This document shows positions 43,425-54,556 of a stretch of 55,436 bases of DNA, in pieces. Positions within the stretch are counted from its first letter, which is position 1. The number at the start of each line of letters is the position of its first letter. Location of the stretch: the NCBI GenBank assembly GCA_009602725.1, contig WELB01000004.1:1554242-1609677 (forward strand). The letters run 5' to 3'. The position numbers and the translations under genes are program-made. This DNA comes from Spirogloea muscicola (lineage: Eukaryota; Streptophyta; Zygnematophyceae; Spirogloeales; Spirogloeaceae). The notes below the pieces were generated by a model. It did not search any database. It worked only from the letters and a program-made list of their open reading frames with translations, and was not told the DNA's origin.

Positions 43425-46400
43425 CAGCTCCGCACAGGCCAAGGCCGAGCTGGCCCTCACTGCCGCCGCCGCCGCCGCGGCGTCGCCCGCAGTGCTTCAG
43501 CGCCGGGCCGGGCGTCCAGCTGTGGTCCGTCGGCGACGGCGCCGCCGCCACGACGGAGGTGAGCCGGCGCTCATCGCCGAGCCGGCGGTGCTGCCAGCGG
43601 CACGCGTTTTGCAGCGCCTCGACGGCCGCCGCCTTCCCTCTGGCTGCTCGCAGGACGGCGTCGACGATGGCGCTCAGCAGGCGCGCCGGGCGCCGCAGCA
43701 GACGTTCCTGGTTCAGTTCCCGTCGGAGGACGCGAGCCGCGACTTTCTGGCCGAGGTCGACGACTGCCGCGCCGGCAGCGGTGAGTCTACGAGCAGTCGC
43801 GGCTTGGGGTTTTCCGCCAGCACTTTACTTCACCACTTTCATCACTCCCTCGTTGCTTCATTTAATCCCATCTGTGAGTTTATTTTGTTCTCCTCATAAA
43901 GGCAAAGTTTGGTGGTGCTACGCTGCTGTGCTTTGGTCCACAGCAGCCAAGCTTGCCAATGGTGCCGTCGCTTCCATGACCGCCGCTCCCCAAGCCGCCG
44001 CTGCTGCCGCGAACCGCTTCGAGACGAAGATCGAGGCGGCGTCGGCCAAGATGTACTTCCACTACTACGGCCAGCTGCTGCACCAGCAGAACATGCTCCA
44101 AGACTACGTCCGCACGGGTACTCTTTGCCGCTGCAGCTCTGCTGTGCACCTGCTACACCGTGGCAGTATATTGCCAGCATGCCAGCCGCTGACCATGCCA
44201 TACGACTTCCAGCAGCCAAGCTCGTAGCCTTGGTCAGACTCGGCTAGTATCAAAGTGCTGGGCTGTTGTCATTGGCTCGCGCCACTATGGTAAGAACATG
44301 AGGCTCTGAAGCTTGACAAAGTGGTATAAGCTCTTCCAAGCACAGGCACCTACTATGCGGCGATTGTGGAGAATCGGTGTGACCTGGAAGGCAAGGTGGT
44401 CATGGATGTCGGCGCTGGCAGCGGCATCTTGTCCCTCTTTGCAGCTCAGGCAAGGCGCGAAGTAGCCCATTACTTATGCAACCACCTCTGCACGCGCTTG
44501 ATACATACTTGAGATCCTTGATGGATACCCAAGTATTTCCAAGTGTTATCAGATATTATTGCGACCTTCTTTTGTCACACTTCTATAGAACATCACAAGG
44601 TATATGAGCACACCAGCACGGTAAAGTCGCAGCTGCTGAGGAGATGCTGTTGCCAAAGTATTCCCATGTGCAGGCTGGAGCACGGCATGTGTACGCCGTG
44701 GAGGCGTCGAGCATGGCTGACTATGCGCGGCGGCTCATGGCTGGCAACCCAAAACTGGGCAAATGTATCACAGTGAGCTAGCACCGGTGCTCCAGCAGCC
44801 CAAGCTCACCAGTCTGGGGTCAGGGCTAGGTTTAAGGGTTAACACCAGGCCAAGCCAGATGCTTGTAAGATGCAGAGATGCTTGCCTTGTCATGTCGTTT
44901 CATCTGCCAGCGTGCATTCAGGGTCCTGGCAGCTCGTCAGTCTCGCGGCTCTGCTCGGCTTGCTCCCCTGCTCCAGCTGCGCTTACGCTCTTCTCCTGCT
45001 GAGGGGGCTCTTCTGAACCTGGGCTTTTGTGTGAAGCACCAATGATGCGTACTTAGTTGGGCTGCTGACGTGATCCTGGCGAGGCTTCCTCACTTGCTTG
45101 CTGCGAGCTGCTTTCAGATACTTCATGGCAAGGTGGAGGAGGTGGAGCTGCCAGAGAAGGTGGACATCCTCATCTCGGAGCCGATGGGTATGCCCTCACC
45201 TTCCTGACGCTTTGGTGCACCTTCATCCAGGTGACACAGGTTGGCACCAAGCAACTTCTCTGCAGGGTCGGCAGCTTTTGTGGGCAGTATACTGAAAGAG
45301 GCCTTTACTGTGTGACTGCATGGGACTAGCACGTCAATGATCTGGCTCAGCTGAGCAACATTTGTGCCCAACCATGCAATCACATGCAGCGGAGGCTTAA
45401 GAATTGGGACTTAAGAGTGAAGTAAGTTAAGGTCTGAGTAAGAGCTGAACGTACAAGAAGTGCAGTCTATGCAACCTCATCTACCGCCAATCCAGAACAA
45501 TTAAACTGCAATTTCTGAGCACGAGCACCAATAAATAAGCTACCTACTACACCCTGCAGGTACATTGCTCGTCAATGAGCGCATGCTAGAGTCATACATA
45601 ATTGCCAGAGATCGCTTCCTCAAGCCTGGTGGCAAGATGTTCCCCAGTGTCGGCAGGTAACATCAACTCAGATTGGTGTTGCACCACCAGTCTGCCTATA
45701 TAAATCCCACTCCATTCGCCTATATTATATCTTCACTGCAACACAGGCACTGGAAAGTTGGCCTGGATTGTGAGCAACATGGGCAGGGCTTTGGCCCTTC
45801 CTTGCTACATAACGGCCACGCGAATCAGAGCAGTCCGTCTGCTTAAGGTGTTTGTTGCACGCGGTGGCTGAGATGATGTCCTCTCCTTGTGACCAGAATA
45901 TACATGGCTCCATTTTCTGACGAGTACCTCTTTGTGGAACTGGCCAACAAGGTGGGCAGCCTGAGCTTGTGGGACTTGTGAGCCTGGTTTAGAAGAGCTG
46001 CAGACACGTGTTTCTAGTAAGGACTATTCAAGTACTTCTGCTGACATGCTCGAGGAAAGACCTCAGCTGCTAGGCCTGGGGCTCAGAAGCAAGGGATAGG
46101 CTTGGGCTTACAAACTGCTATTGGCTACTGAGATCTGCTCCGTTGGGCCTCTGTGATAGGCGCTCTTCTGGCAGCAGCAGAGCTACTATGGGGTGGACCT
46201 CACGCCGCTCCATGCTGCCGCCTCCAGTGGTTACTTTGCTCAGGTGGTTCACCCAGCATGTCCACCTTGACCAATGTGCTACAATAGCAGGATCAGAATA
46301 GCAGGCATTTGGCACATCGCTGCGTGAGCTGTCTTTCATTTATTGTCAGATGATTTGTGGAGAAGTGAAGCAAGACAAGCCACAGAAAGATACTTTTTGC

Positions 46401-47856
46401 TGAGTTGTTTCCGGGAGTATTTAGGTCCACCATATCTCGTGAATCCTTAAGTACAGGTCTGCATAAAAGCGCAAAGTCATTGAACAATGCATGAAGTCAT
46501 AGCTAGCCCGTGTCGTTGTGTGCCTCGACCTTTCTTACAGAGTAACCTTCTCAAAAGCACCCTCTTCTCACCTTCTTTGCATGCCCTGCAGCCAGTTGTA
46601 GATGCGTTCGACCCGCGCATCCTCATAGCGCCTCCAATTGTTCATGTCATCAACTTCTTAGAGGCTAAGGTGATAGAATCTCTTTACTAAATCCCTCTCT
46701 TCTTGCAGCACAAATGATTCCCTTGTTGGTGCACGTTGATATGCTCAAGAAGCAGCGTAAGCGGTCATAATATGCTCAAGAAGCAGCTTAAGCGGTCATT
46801 CCTGTAATCTTATTGATGCTACTGGCTAACATGTGAGGGCACCCAGCTGCCCTTCAAGAGTAGTAGCATGCCATGCAGATACGTGATGTAAAACGATATG
46901 CAGGTCTTGCGCTGAGCTTCACCTCAGTAGCTTGACCTAGCATGGTGCAGGAAGAGGACCTCTACGAGATCGACATCCCACTCAGCTTCACAGCGGCCAC
47001 CGCCGCCCGCGTACACGGCCTGGCGTGCTGGTTTGACGTGCTCTTCAATGGCAGGTGAAGCCTTGCCTTCCTTTCCCAATTAATCACCTGAGCTCCTGTA
47101 CAAGTATCTGCGCACTGCTCCCTTGGCCCGTCATAAGGATCTTCTTTTCAGCCTTTTCTGAGGGCCTGCATCAAGACTACCTTAAGCTCTTGAGATATGT
47201 CCTAATTGCTCCAGTTTTCAGGCACTTTTGAGGCTTAATTGCTACTTGGGCCTGCTTGTGCAGCTCATTGCCTAGATGGCTGTCGACAGCCCCTGGCTCC
47301 CCGACCACGCACTGGTACCAGCTCCGGTGCGTCCTGCCCCAGCCGCTCTATGTCCTGGCGGGCCAGATTGTGACCGGCAGGATGCTCATGACTGCGCATC
47401 GGTCCCAGAGCTACGCAATCCACCTCACTTTATCAGGTGACGCTTAAGAACATTGCAAGTTTGCATCCGTCTTCACTAAGGTGCACCATGCATCATGGTG
47501 CCCATTGCAGACGCTTGTCTCTAACTTACAGAATCTGTTACACATCGTAGGGTTTTTTTTCTTATTGATGATCCGGCCTGGCTCTGGGCAAATCGTTTGC
47601 CAGCCTTGCAAGGGAGCGTGTTGCAAAGCTCTAGCAGCAAGCTGGACCTGAAGGAGCCGTACTATAGGATGTCCACGGCGCCCGCGTACACGTGGGACCA
47701 GCAGGTACAGCAGCCCCAGGTAGGAGCCGGCAGGTCTTGCTAGCCTTTCCCCTCCAAAAGCATATCAACATGCTGTCGAAAGACTAGTACCTGGTAATGC
47801 ACGCAGTGTTTATCAATCTCAATTTCCAATTGATTTTACGAACTTGCGCAGGTTGT

Positions 47857-47892
<36 letters not shown>

Positions 47893-47977
47893 CCAACAGG
47901 CCCACCCGCAGTCGTCGCAGCAGCAGCAGGGCCTGTACCAAGGAGTGTACGCCAGTCAAGGCTGGCAGCCCCTGTAA
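43425..47977 (+). CDS. PRMT4: PRMT4/CARM1 type I protein arginine methyltransferase (5' partial)
   Basis: Transfers methyl groups from SAM to arginines of histone H3 and other nuclear proteins. Exons: 43425-43558, about 43700-43780, about 43945-44117, 44346-44449, 44674-44772, 45118-45187, 45560-45656, 45897-45951, about 46175-46243, 46592-46669, 46951-47054, 47264-47436, 47613-47719 and 47852-47977. The N-terminal exon [20 protein letters not shown] fits the PH-like domain of CARM1. Catalytic landmarks: [17 protein letters not shown] (YFxxY), [18 protein letters not shown] (SAM motif I), [11 protein letters not shown] (acidic ribose-binding residue), ISEPMG + [12 protein letters not shown] (double-E loop) and [11 protein letters not shown] (THW loop). 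The C-terminus is a poly-Gln tract and ends [12 protein letters not shown]. The start is in the gap. The intron after 44449 has a GC donor (CAG|GCAAGG). Confidence 0.92.
44818..44842. repeat. weak telomere-like tract
   Basis: GGGTCAGGGCTAGG and TTTAAGGGTTAAC lie in a PRMT4 intron. They are too degenerate to be sure. Confidence 0.25.
46741..46800. repeat. 30-bp tandem duplication in a PRMT4 intron
   Basis: The unit ATGCTCAAGAAGCAGC(G/T)TAA followed by GCGGTCAT occurs twice in a row with one substitution. Confidence 0.75.
47856..47892 (+). repeat. CAG repeat encoding poly-Gln in PRMT4
   Basis: A run of about eleven uninterrupted CAG codons in the last PRMT4 exon gives a poly-Gln C-terminal tail; a shorter CAG run follows near 47918-47930. 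Its length may vary between strains. Confidence 0.8.
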
Positions 47978-48636
47978 ATGATTGTATGGCCGCCCAGGTT
48001 TAGGTGCCTGGCCTAGTCTGTTTCTGAGTTGCCCCTTAGAACTCATAGTCAGCATGCATTCTCCATCTTCCTCAACTCAAACAGCAGCTGTAAGTCTTTT
48101 AGCAATGGTTTTGGTCCACCAGTTGGGGTCCTAGCTCAGGTCGTCCTGCCGAGTCCGGCAAATCGAACGCCTGCCCCCAGCTGCCCAGTAATTGCATCGT
48201 CCAATGTGGCATGCCATATTCCCATACCACAAGGACGAAATTCATGCAATTGCGCCAGCTCTTTGGCAGCTAGCTAGTCTTCCCAAGTCCTGTTGCCAGG
48301 CGTGACAAGATGAGGACAAGGGAGTGTGGGGCATCACTTGCTAGGTCCTCCTTCACGGATCCGCAGATTACAACAGCAGATCACAACAATTTCAAAAGGC
48401 AGCATCTTGGGGAAGGCATAAATCAGCTTTGTGCCATCTAGGCAATTGTGTTGGTCCCATTGGCTTTTGGCAGTAGAGTTGTGACACACTTTCTGACTCC
48501 TTGCCAAGCATAGCCTGCCCTTCTGCACAGTCTGCGGGGCCCCTTTGAACCTTCAGATTGGCATGGAGTAAGTACATATGCAACCCGGGGACTGCACTTT
48601 GCAATCTGGTGGCTGTATGAGCTGTGAACATAAGTC
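47978..48636. other. between convergent genes; no gene recognised
   Basis: The region between the PRMT4 stop and the end of the next minus-strand coding block shows no recognisable exon. It probably contains 3' UTRs. Confidence 0.4.
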
Positions 48637-49645
48637 TCATTGTTGTCTAAGATGCTTGCTGACAGCGTCAATAGAGAGTGCGACGTCGTTTACGCGCTTC
48701 TTGAAGCTCCCATTAGCCATGCTAAGGGCGTAGGCGAGCGCGTCCAGCGGATGGCAATCCAACCTGACAGCTTTGTCATTACTGTGGGCCTCTTGTTAGA
48801 ATGAAATGTTTCTCCTTTCTTACCTTCTGAATCCAACTTCAAGCGCATACTTTCAGCCCTCCTTCTGCTGATGTTGGCCACGTGCTCTACCTATGCGAAA
48901 GCCATGCACCTGCCTTCAGAGTTGGTGCAGCACAAGTAGGTTGCAAGTATCATGGCTGTGGAGACACTGCAACACGCAAGGCAACTTGCTTAGACCGCCT
49001 GTAGCTTCTCTGTCTCCACAGTCCACTGCTTCTTTGCCTCCCGTCTTGGCACTTGTCACAGCATGCACTGCTCTTTGCTCTTTCCCACTATGTCTTTGGA
49101 GCCGGAGTTGAAGTCCTTGAAAAGCGAGGGGCTGCCTGGCATGTCTGTGAAAAGCATTGAACAGTGGCTCGAGACTTCCCATCTTGCCTGTGAGTGTCAT
49201 GAAGCAGCGCAAATCGTGTGCAAAGATGACCGAAGCCAGAGTACCTTGCACCAGCTTAAGAGTGTCATGCATCTCCATCAGCGATCAACATACTGCAAGA
49301 GGCCTTCTACAGGAAGTCTCGTCAAGCCCTGCACTTGTAAGGCTGGGGTGCGACCACCCATAAGTGTCACCATTTCCTGTACAAATATTGCCAGCATTAC
49401 CAGCATTTAGCGGCACATATCCTTTGCTGTCTCTTGCAGCAGCGTGGTAAGCCCCAAAGCGCGAGCGCTGCAACCCCTGGCCATCTGGGCCTCCCAAGCA
49501 AGGCTGGCCATGTGTCGCTGCACGGTTGCTGCATAGCTGCCAGTGGCTCGCTGCTCGCTGCTCGCTGCCATAAGGAGTGCTCGGTCGAATAGCATCTCAT
49601 TGTGCCAAGCCAGCGGCAAGCCCACGCACGCGTCAGAGGCTAAAA
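48637..49645 (-). CDS. probable unidentified gene, exons partly resolved
   Basis: Coding-like minus-strand blocks occur in order: GLPLAWHNEMLFDRALLMAA with YAATVQRHMASLAWEAQMAR and GLTTLLQETAKD (about 49625-49430); MHDTLKLVQGTLASVIFAHD with MGSLEPLFNAFHRHARQPLA and LRLQRHS (about 49272-49090); and VRLDCHPLDALAYALSMANG, SFKKRVNDVALSIDAVSKHL and stop at 48637-48639. Composition and helical pattern look real, but I do not recognise the family. Exon borders (notably the acceptor before MHDTLK) are not settled, and the 5' end was not found. Confidence 0.4.
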
Positions 49646-49671
49646 GAAGTCCACTCTGGGCTCCCGGGTTA

Positions 49672-49693
49672 CGCTAACACCTGGGTGTTAGCG
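49672..49693. repeat. 22-bp near-perfect palindrome
   Basis: The arms CGCTAACACC and GGTGTTAGCG flank a 2-base centre. It is upstream of the minus-strand coding blocks, so it could be a binding site for a dimeric factor, but that is inference. Confidence 0.6.
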
Positions 49694-49965
49694 CTGACTT
49701 GGGTGGACAGCATCATGTTGTGCCAAGCGAGCTGCATTTGACCGAGTGGTGGCCGTTACTGCTCGGCCCTGAGCTCGGGCGCGGTTGTGGGGGTAGATCT
49801 AGCATCTGACAGGCTGACAGGCAGCCTACGCCGAGCTGTCTCTGCAACAACGGGTTCTGAGTGCCAGTGTTCGAGACCGTGGACGAGCCGCATGCCAAAC
49901 ACAGCTGCCGTGGAAAGGCCACCCTTACACTTGATCTCCTGATTTCTTGATATTCTTGAATCAAG

Positions 49966-50022
49966 GTTTGGGGTTTGGGGGTGCAGGGTTTAGGGGTTTA
50001 GGTAAACGGGTTTAGGGTCTGG
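49966..50022. repeat. interstitial telomere-like tract
   Basis: GGGTTTAGGGG, TTTAGG, GGGTTTAGGG and variants: the clearest TTTAGGG-type tract in the window, placed directly before a GC-rich, CGG-repeat island. Confidence 0.6.
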
Positions 50023-50029
50023 GACCATA

Positions 50030-50394
50030 TGGAGCCCGATGGAGAAGGCGCCGGCAGGGAGCCCACGCAAGGCGGCGCTCGCAGCCGGCGCCCGCCGGAG
50101 CCCTGACGGCGACGCGGCGGAGGCAACGGCCCTTAAGGCTTGCGGTTTGCAATCTCGAGACACGAGGCTCGAGCCGCCACGAAGGCGCTTTCTCGCTCGG
50201 CGTCCCGGAAGCCGGCAGTGCCGCCGCCGGCAAGCGCAGCAGCCCGTCGCTGCTGCCGCCGCCACAGCACGGCGGGGAAGAGGCGGGCGCGGCTGACGCT
50301 ACGAGGGCATGGCGGCGGCGGCGGCGGCGGCGGCGGCGGGGCGAAAGGGCGGGTAGGGGTCGGCGGCGAGGCCCTCGGCGGCTGGCTCGAGAGG
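50030..50394. other. GC-rich island with CGG repeat, gene not assigned
   Basis: This GC-rich 365-base stretch has a (GGC)n run at about 50312-50341. It resembles the first-exon islands of neighbouring genes, but no downstream exon connects to it: a retroelement relic follows at once. It may be an orphaned promoter or first exon. Confidence 0.4.
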
Positions 50395-50395
50395 G

Positions 50396-50800
50396 CATCA
50401 ACCATGAGCGCACAGTCCCATATGCCCCCCAACAGAATGGCATTGCCGAAGACTTTGAATATGATCTTGCTGGAGGCTGCGAGGTGCATACTCCAAGAGA
50501 GTAAACGACCTGACGGCTTCTGGGTGAAGCTATGTGTACGGCGGCATATCTGCGAGCAAGGTGCCCAACAAGGGCAGTGCAGGGGAGAACGCCGGAAAAA
50601 GTGTGGACGGGTCGAAAGCCAGACGTCTGACACCTGAGAGTCTTCTGGTGCAACGCATCCGCGCACAAGCCCATGGATTTGCGTAACAAACAGGACCCCA
50701 AGAGCACCAGGGCCATCTTTGTGGGGTCGATGGTTGGTCATGTTGTCAACACAGTCCATCTTAGTCAATATGTGTTGTGCAACAGATGGGATAAGTATTG
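50396..50800 (+). mobile_element. degenerate Ty1/copia retrotransposon (integrase region)
   Basis: Across three frames on the plus strand: HERTVPYAPQQNGIAE (the copia-integrase Y-x-P-Q-Q-N-G motif), LLEAARCILQESKRPDGFW, TAAYLRARCPTRAVQGRTPE, KVWTGRKPDV, HLRVFWCNASAHKP and DPKSTRAIFVGSM, in copia order. In-frame stops and shifts make it a dead copy. No LTRs were found; sequence to about 51150 may be more of the same element, but I cannot prove it. Confidence 0.75.
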
Positions 50801-51182
50801 ACCACACATGTGTGCCATGTTTGCTTCTACAAAGCCATGTTTTCTAAAAGGTGCAGAGCGTCTTCTATGTGGATATGCTCACATCGACATTTCTTTGCAA
50901 TCATGTGTTACAGTCCGTCATCTAAAAAGAGAGACTCACAGAGGTACTTTTACATAATCTTGTATATGAACATTGCAACTGACAGCAGTGCTGCATAAGG
51001 TGACTGAGAAGCACCTCTAATGTACCCATGGGCAATCACCATAAGTGGCTCAAATGACATGTACTGCAAGGGTGTGGGAAGCAAGTGCCTAAGGATGGCA
51101 GCAAATATTTATCTTCCAACAATTTCAACTAAAAGGCGGCAATCCACAATGCACGTGATTCTACAGAACGCCCGCACCCCAG

Positions 51183-51225
51183 NTCGCCGGCGGCGGCGGC
51201 GGCCGCGGCGGAGGCGGCGGCGGCG
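51183..51225. repeat. CGG triplet run beside a single N
   Basis: GGCGGC-type triplets follow one N. As at 9418 and 27600, the N sits at the edge of a CGG-rich tract, which suggests a collapsed or bridged assembly gap. Confidence 0.55.
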
Positions 51226-53323
51226 GTGTGGACGTGGGTAGCTGGCGACGGCAGCGCGGCGAGGGCTTCGCGTTCCTGGTGCCGCCGGGGTTCGAGGACG
51301 TTCTGCCGCCAGAGGAGGTGAGGGGCGGAGGACCCGCCAGCGCCGCGCGCCGTCACCAGCCCCGCCGCTAAGCCTGACAGTGGCCGTTTGCGCAAGTTGC
51401 TGTCAAGCCCTGCTCCTGAACGCCCCTCCCTCAGCCTGGTTATCAAATTGCCCCTCACATTACTTTAACCGCCACCCTTAGCCTCATAGCAACCCCCGGC
51501 ACTTCAGGGTCAGTGGTCGGGAACATGCGAGCTTGGACGTCTTGCCAAGTGCCTGAAAGTGGGTCCTCGAGTTTGAGCAGGATAATCTGTGCTTAGGGGG
51601 TTTGCAGGGTCAAGATCTGTGGTGAATCAACGAACCTATATGTCCGGCCAAGTCCTGGTCATGGGTCCTTGAGACTGAGCAGGACGGTCTGTAGCTAGGG
51701 CCCTCTTGCTGGCTTTGGGCCAAATGTCGTCCAGCTCTGGTCGTGTCCGTGGTCGGTGGTCAGGCAGTGTGAGCCCGTGATTCTCTACTTCAGTCTCTTG
51801 ACCCCCTCCTGCTTGGCTTACGGCTTAGGGAGTACATTGACGTCCGCGCCGGCGCTCATGGACGTAGTTGGCATGACGCCAACAAGGCTGCATGTTGGCA
51901 CATGCGCAGGCCACGGTGCGCTCGACCGTCTCAGAGGGCAAGCCGGCCACGCCCTTCTCCGCCCGCTACGCCTCTGCCGACAAGTACGAAGTGCTACATT
52001 GACAGACATGCTGTCTTGAGCCCCTTACAGCTGTGACGCTTGATGGCAACTGAAGTCACACAAAGCAAGGTCGGGCTGTGGTGCCCGCCTAGGAGTGATG
52101 TTGCGGCCCAAATGGTGGAGGGAAGAAGCAGTGGTGGATGCGAGTCGCTTGTCCATCTTTCATCAACAGAACGACCGGCGCTCACCCTGGCCTCTGTCCA
52201 GGCAGGAAGTCTTGAGCGTCCTCATCCGCAACACACCAACTTTGCGGCTCTCCTTTTTTGAGGTGCGCTTCGTGGAGCGTATCCTTCTTGGGGGTGTCTG
52301 TCTGGATTGTCAACTTAGGGAGCACCCTCTCTTGCCGTAACCACATAAGTGAATGGAGCAGGGGCAGTTTCCAGGCACAACGAGCGAGATGCAGTGCTGA
52401 TGATTGATTTAAAGAGGTCGAAGACTAGCTGCTGATTGCTGTTGGCTCATAGGTGAAGGATGTCACACAGCTGGGTGAGCTGCAAGAAGCTGCAAAATTC
52501 CTCCTCCCAAGTACGCACGACAGGACCATCAATTATGGATATGGTTTTCTAACACCAGCTCTGCAGCTTGTGTATACAAGCGATGTCATCTTTGTGCTGC
52601 AGTCTAGCTTGTGTGTTGAGGTGTCACTGGCATCTGGGCCTGCCAACTACTCACTCAGCTGCTCTGCTTCCAGCCGGTGCAAAGGTGGTGTCTTCCAGAC
52701 TAGCCGAGCAGAACGACAAGTGCGTCCCAGTCCCGACTTCTGAGGCCTACTTTTGCTCTTCTCTCGCAGTTGATTGGTCGCCTCTCTGCTTGCTTCTTAT
52801 GTATCACCATCAGCAACAGCTTCTGGCATTGTAGGTTGACGGGTGACTAAAATCTTATTGGGCTGGCAGGCTGACTAGCAAAGTTGTGCACTTATAGGAA
52901 GTTACTTATTGTCAGTTGTGGCATGGTGCCCTCAGTCCTTGTCAGCTTCTTTGTCAGCAGGAAGTACTACCTCTATGAGTTCCGGGCTCGAGGGAAGAGG
53001 GTTGCAATGAGCGTAGCTGTCAACAAGGGGAAGGTGCTAACTCACCTGTCACCCACATTTGTGCACTTCAAGTCCGTGTGCTTGTTGACTGCTAGCTCTT
53101 GATCTTGAGCACAGGCATGGAGGATCATGATTCACAGTTGCGCGATGCCAAAGTACCAGTATATAGGGACGTGCTACTATTTCAAATGAGGATATTGAAG
53201 TTTCCATGAGGTTGCTTGCTGCTGCTCCAGGTCTATGTGTTTGGCGCAACAGCCCCAGAGGAGCGATGGCAGACAGATGCTGGCTTACTCCGTGCCGCCA
53301 CACAGCAGTTTGCCATCGTTTGA
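51184..53323 (+). CDS. PsbP-domain protein (PPD family), 5' partial
   Basis: Visible exons: about 51199-51317, 51910 to about 51996, 52206-52262, 52453-52510, 52674-52719, 52961-53033 and 53231-53323. The last five are in phase to the stop. Blocks: GEGFAFLVPPGFEDVLPPEE; TVSEGKPATPFSARYASADK; EVLSVLIRNTPTLRLSFFE; VKDVTQLGELQEAAKFLLPT; GAKVVSSRLAEQNDK; KYYLYEFRARGKRVAMSVAV; KGKVYVFGATAPEERWQTDA; and an end RAATQQFAIV. This is the PsbP pattern: an F-x-x-x-x-P-x-G-(W/F) start, a V-x-D-(V/L)-x-x-L-G middle, Y-Y-x-Y-E-(F/Y), then a final G-K-V-Y-x-x-x-A/E-R-W segment. Such proteins act in the thylakoid lumen in photosystem assembly or stability. The transit peptide and first exon are missing: a single N at 51183 lies directly before the GC-rich start, with copia relic beyond. 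Exon 2's donor is uncertain. Confidence 0.75.
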
Positions 53324-53640
53324 CGTGAAGAGCCCTCAACACTCACTCCTCTCTTTGACCCTCTAAGAGCATCACAGTCAGAAAGTCTAAGCGTCGAATG
53401 CAGGCAGGCTGTCATTTGAAGGTTCAGATCCTGTGAGTAGTTAGACGTTGGCAAACAAACTGCTCAAACCGGGGTCCAGGTCTTGAGCTTAATTTTGCAG
53501 GTGGATTCTTTCCATACTGAGGGAGTTGGGCATTTAAAAGTCGTGAGGCAGTTCTACATAGCATTTGTGTATTGTACCACGAAGGACTCCCTTAGGAACC
53601 CTCACTTAGCACCTGCAAACCAGATACAGACGGAAAGCAG
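53324..53640. other. intergenic after the PsbP-domain gene
   Basis: No recognisable exon or repeat; presumably 3' UTR and spacer. Confidence 0.4.
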
Positions 53641-53644
53641 AGAA

Positions 53645-53715
53645 GCAGCTCTAGAATGTAAGGCAATGGCTGTAAAATGCCAGCCCAAAGAAACGAACAA
53701 GTTCTGAAAGGTCCA
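53645..53715 (-). repeat. solo retroelement tail, AAGGCAATGGCTGTAAAATG subfamily
   Basis: Minus-strand GGACCTTTCAGAAC, TTCGTTTC, GGGCTGGCATTTTACAGCC and the CTCTAGAGCTGCTTC-type end. It matches the subfamily seen at 28380-28620. Confidence 0.6.
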
Positions 53716-54425
53716 AAAGACGCCAAACATTACCTTCCGTGAGTTCTGCGAGTGGACGCTCAACAGCCTCTTATCAGCAGGTGCAGATCGGATCAACTAG
53801 AGGCAGTGGCACAGCGGTGCCAGAAGCGAGGTGATGACTGGTTGCAATGGTCGCTCAAATATGCAAGCTAGGAACGTAAGACAGCAGCCGGAGAGTGGAT
53901 GGACCAATCGACAGATCAAATGCAACAGCCAGTATCGAAGGCCTGGTGCAGCACTTGACACGCGCAGCCTGCCAGTGCAAGGTGCTGCCACAACACAAAC
54001 AAACGCTCATGATGCGCGAGCTTGCTGGGGATATGTGTTCAACTCAGCACCGGAGATAAGCAAAAGCTTCTGACTATTACTGCGCTACACCGTGGTCGCT
54101 TATCAGCCGCACACCCAGTGGCGCAGGTTGCCAAGGAGGACAAGCAGGGTATCCGGGCCCAAGTACTGTGTCCCTCCTTCTGGCACTCTCTCAAGGGGTA
54201 GTCTATGGGCCGGTGGTCTCTTGAGACCAGGTACTGGGATGGCATGGTGGCTTTGCTGCTCATTGCACTGACACGATGGAGCACACAGGAAGCTTGGGAG
54301 AAACACGAACAAATTGCAGCATAACACATGAACAACAGGAGGTTGCTGCGGCAGGTGACCTGTCAAAAGCTGGTTGTGTGTGTTCAGCCAAAAGTCTAGT
54401 CCAGAGTATTGTGACTGGTATGATA
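53716..54425. other. intergenic, no gene recognised
   Basis: The short frames form no coherent gene, and I recognise no repeat of the main family here. Confidence 0.4.
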
Positions 54426-54427
54426 AG

Positions 54428-54500
54428 AAAGTGCTCGCCCATAGAGAAAAGGGGCTGGCAAAGCCAGCCCAAAAAAAATGGACAATGTCCAAAGCCAAAG
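54428..54500 (-). repeat. retroelement 3' tail of the 54557-55290 copy
   Basis: On the minus strand: GACATTGTCCATT, a T-run, GGGCTGGC-TTT-GCCAGCCC (8-bp stem) and CCTTTTCTCTATGGGCGAGC. This is the longest stem among the copies. Confidence 0.8.
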
Positions 54501-54556
54501 AAAGAGAAGCCAGAAAAGGACTACAGTACAGAATACAAGACGATGCAGAGGGAAGC

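Noticed and set aside
42286-43551. Long open frames on both strands across the run of Ns
   Set aside because: They are open only because Ns have no stops; only the flanking exons are meaningful.
50012-50807. Minus-strand frames of over 220 codons
   Set aside because: They overlap the GC island and the copia relic, whose recognisable motifs are all on the plus strand.
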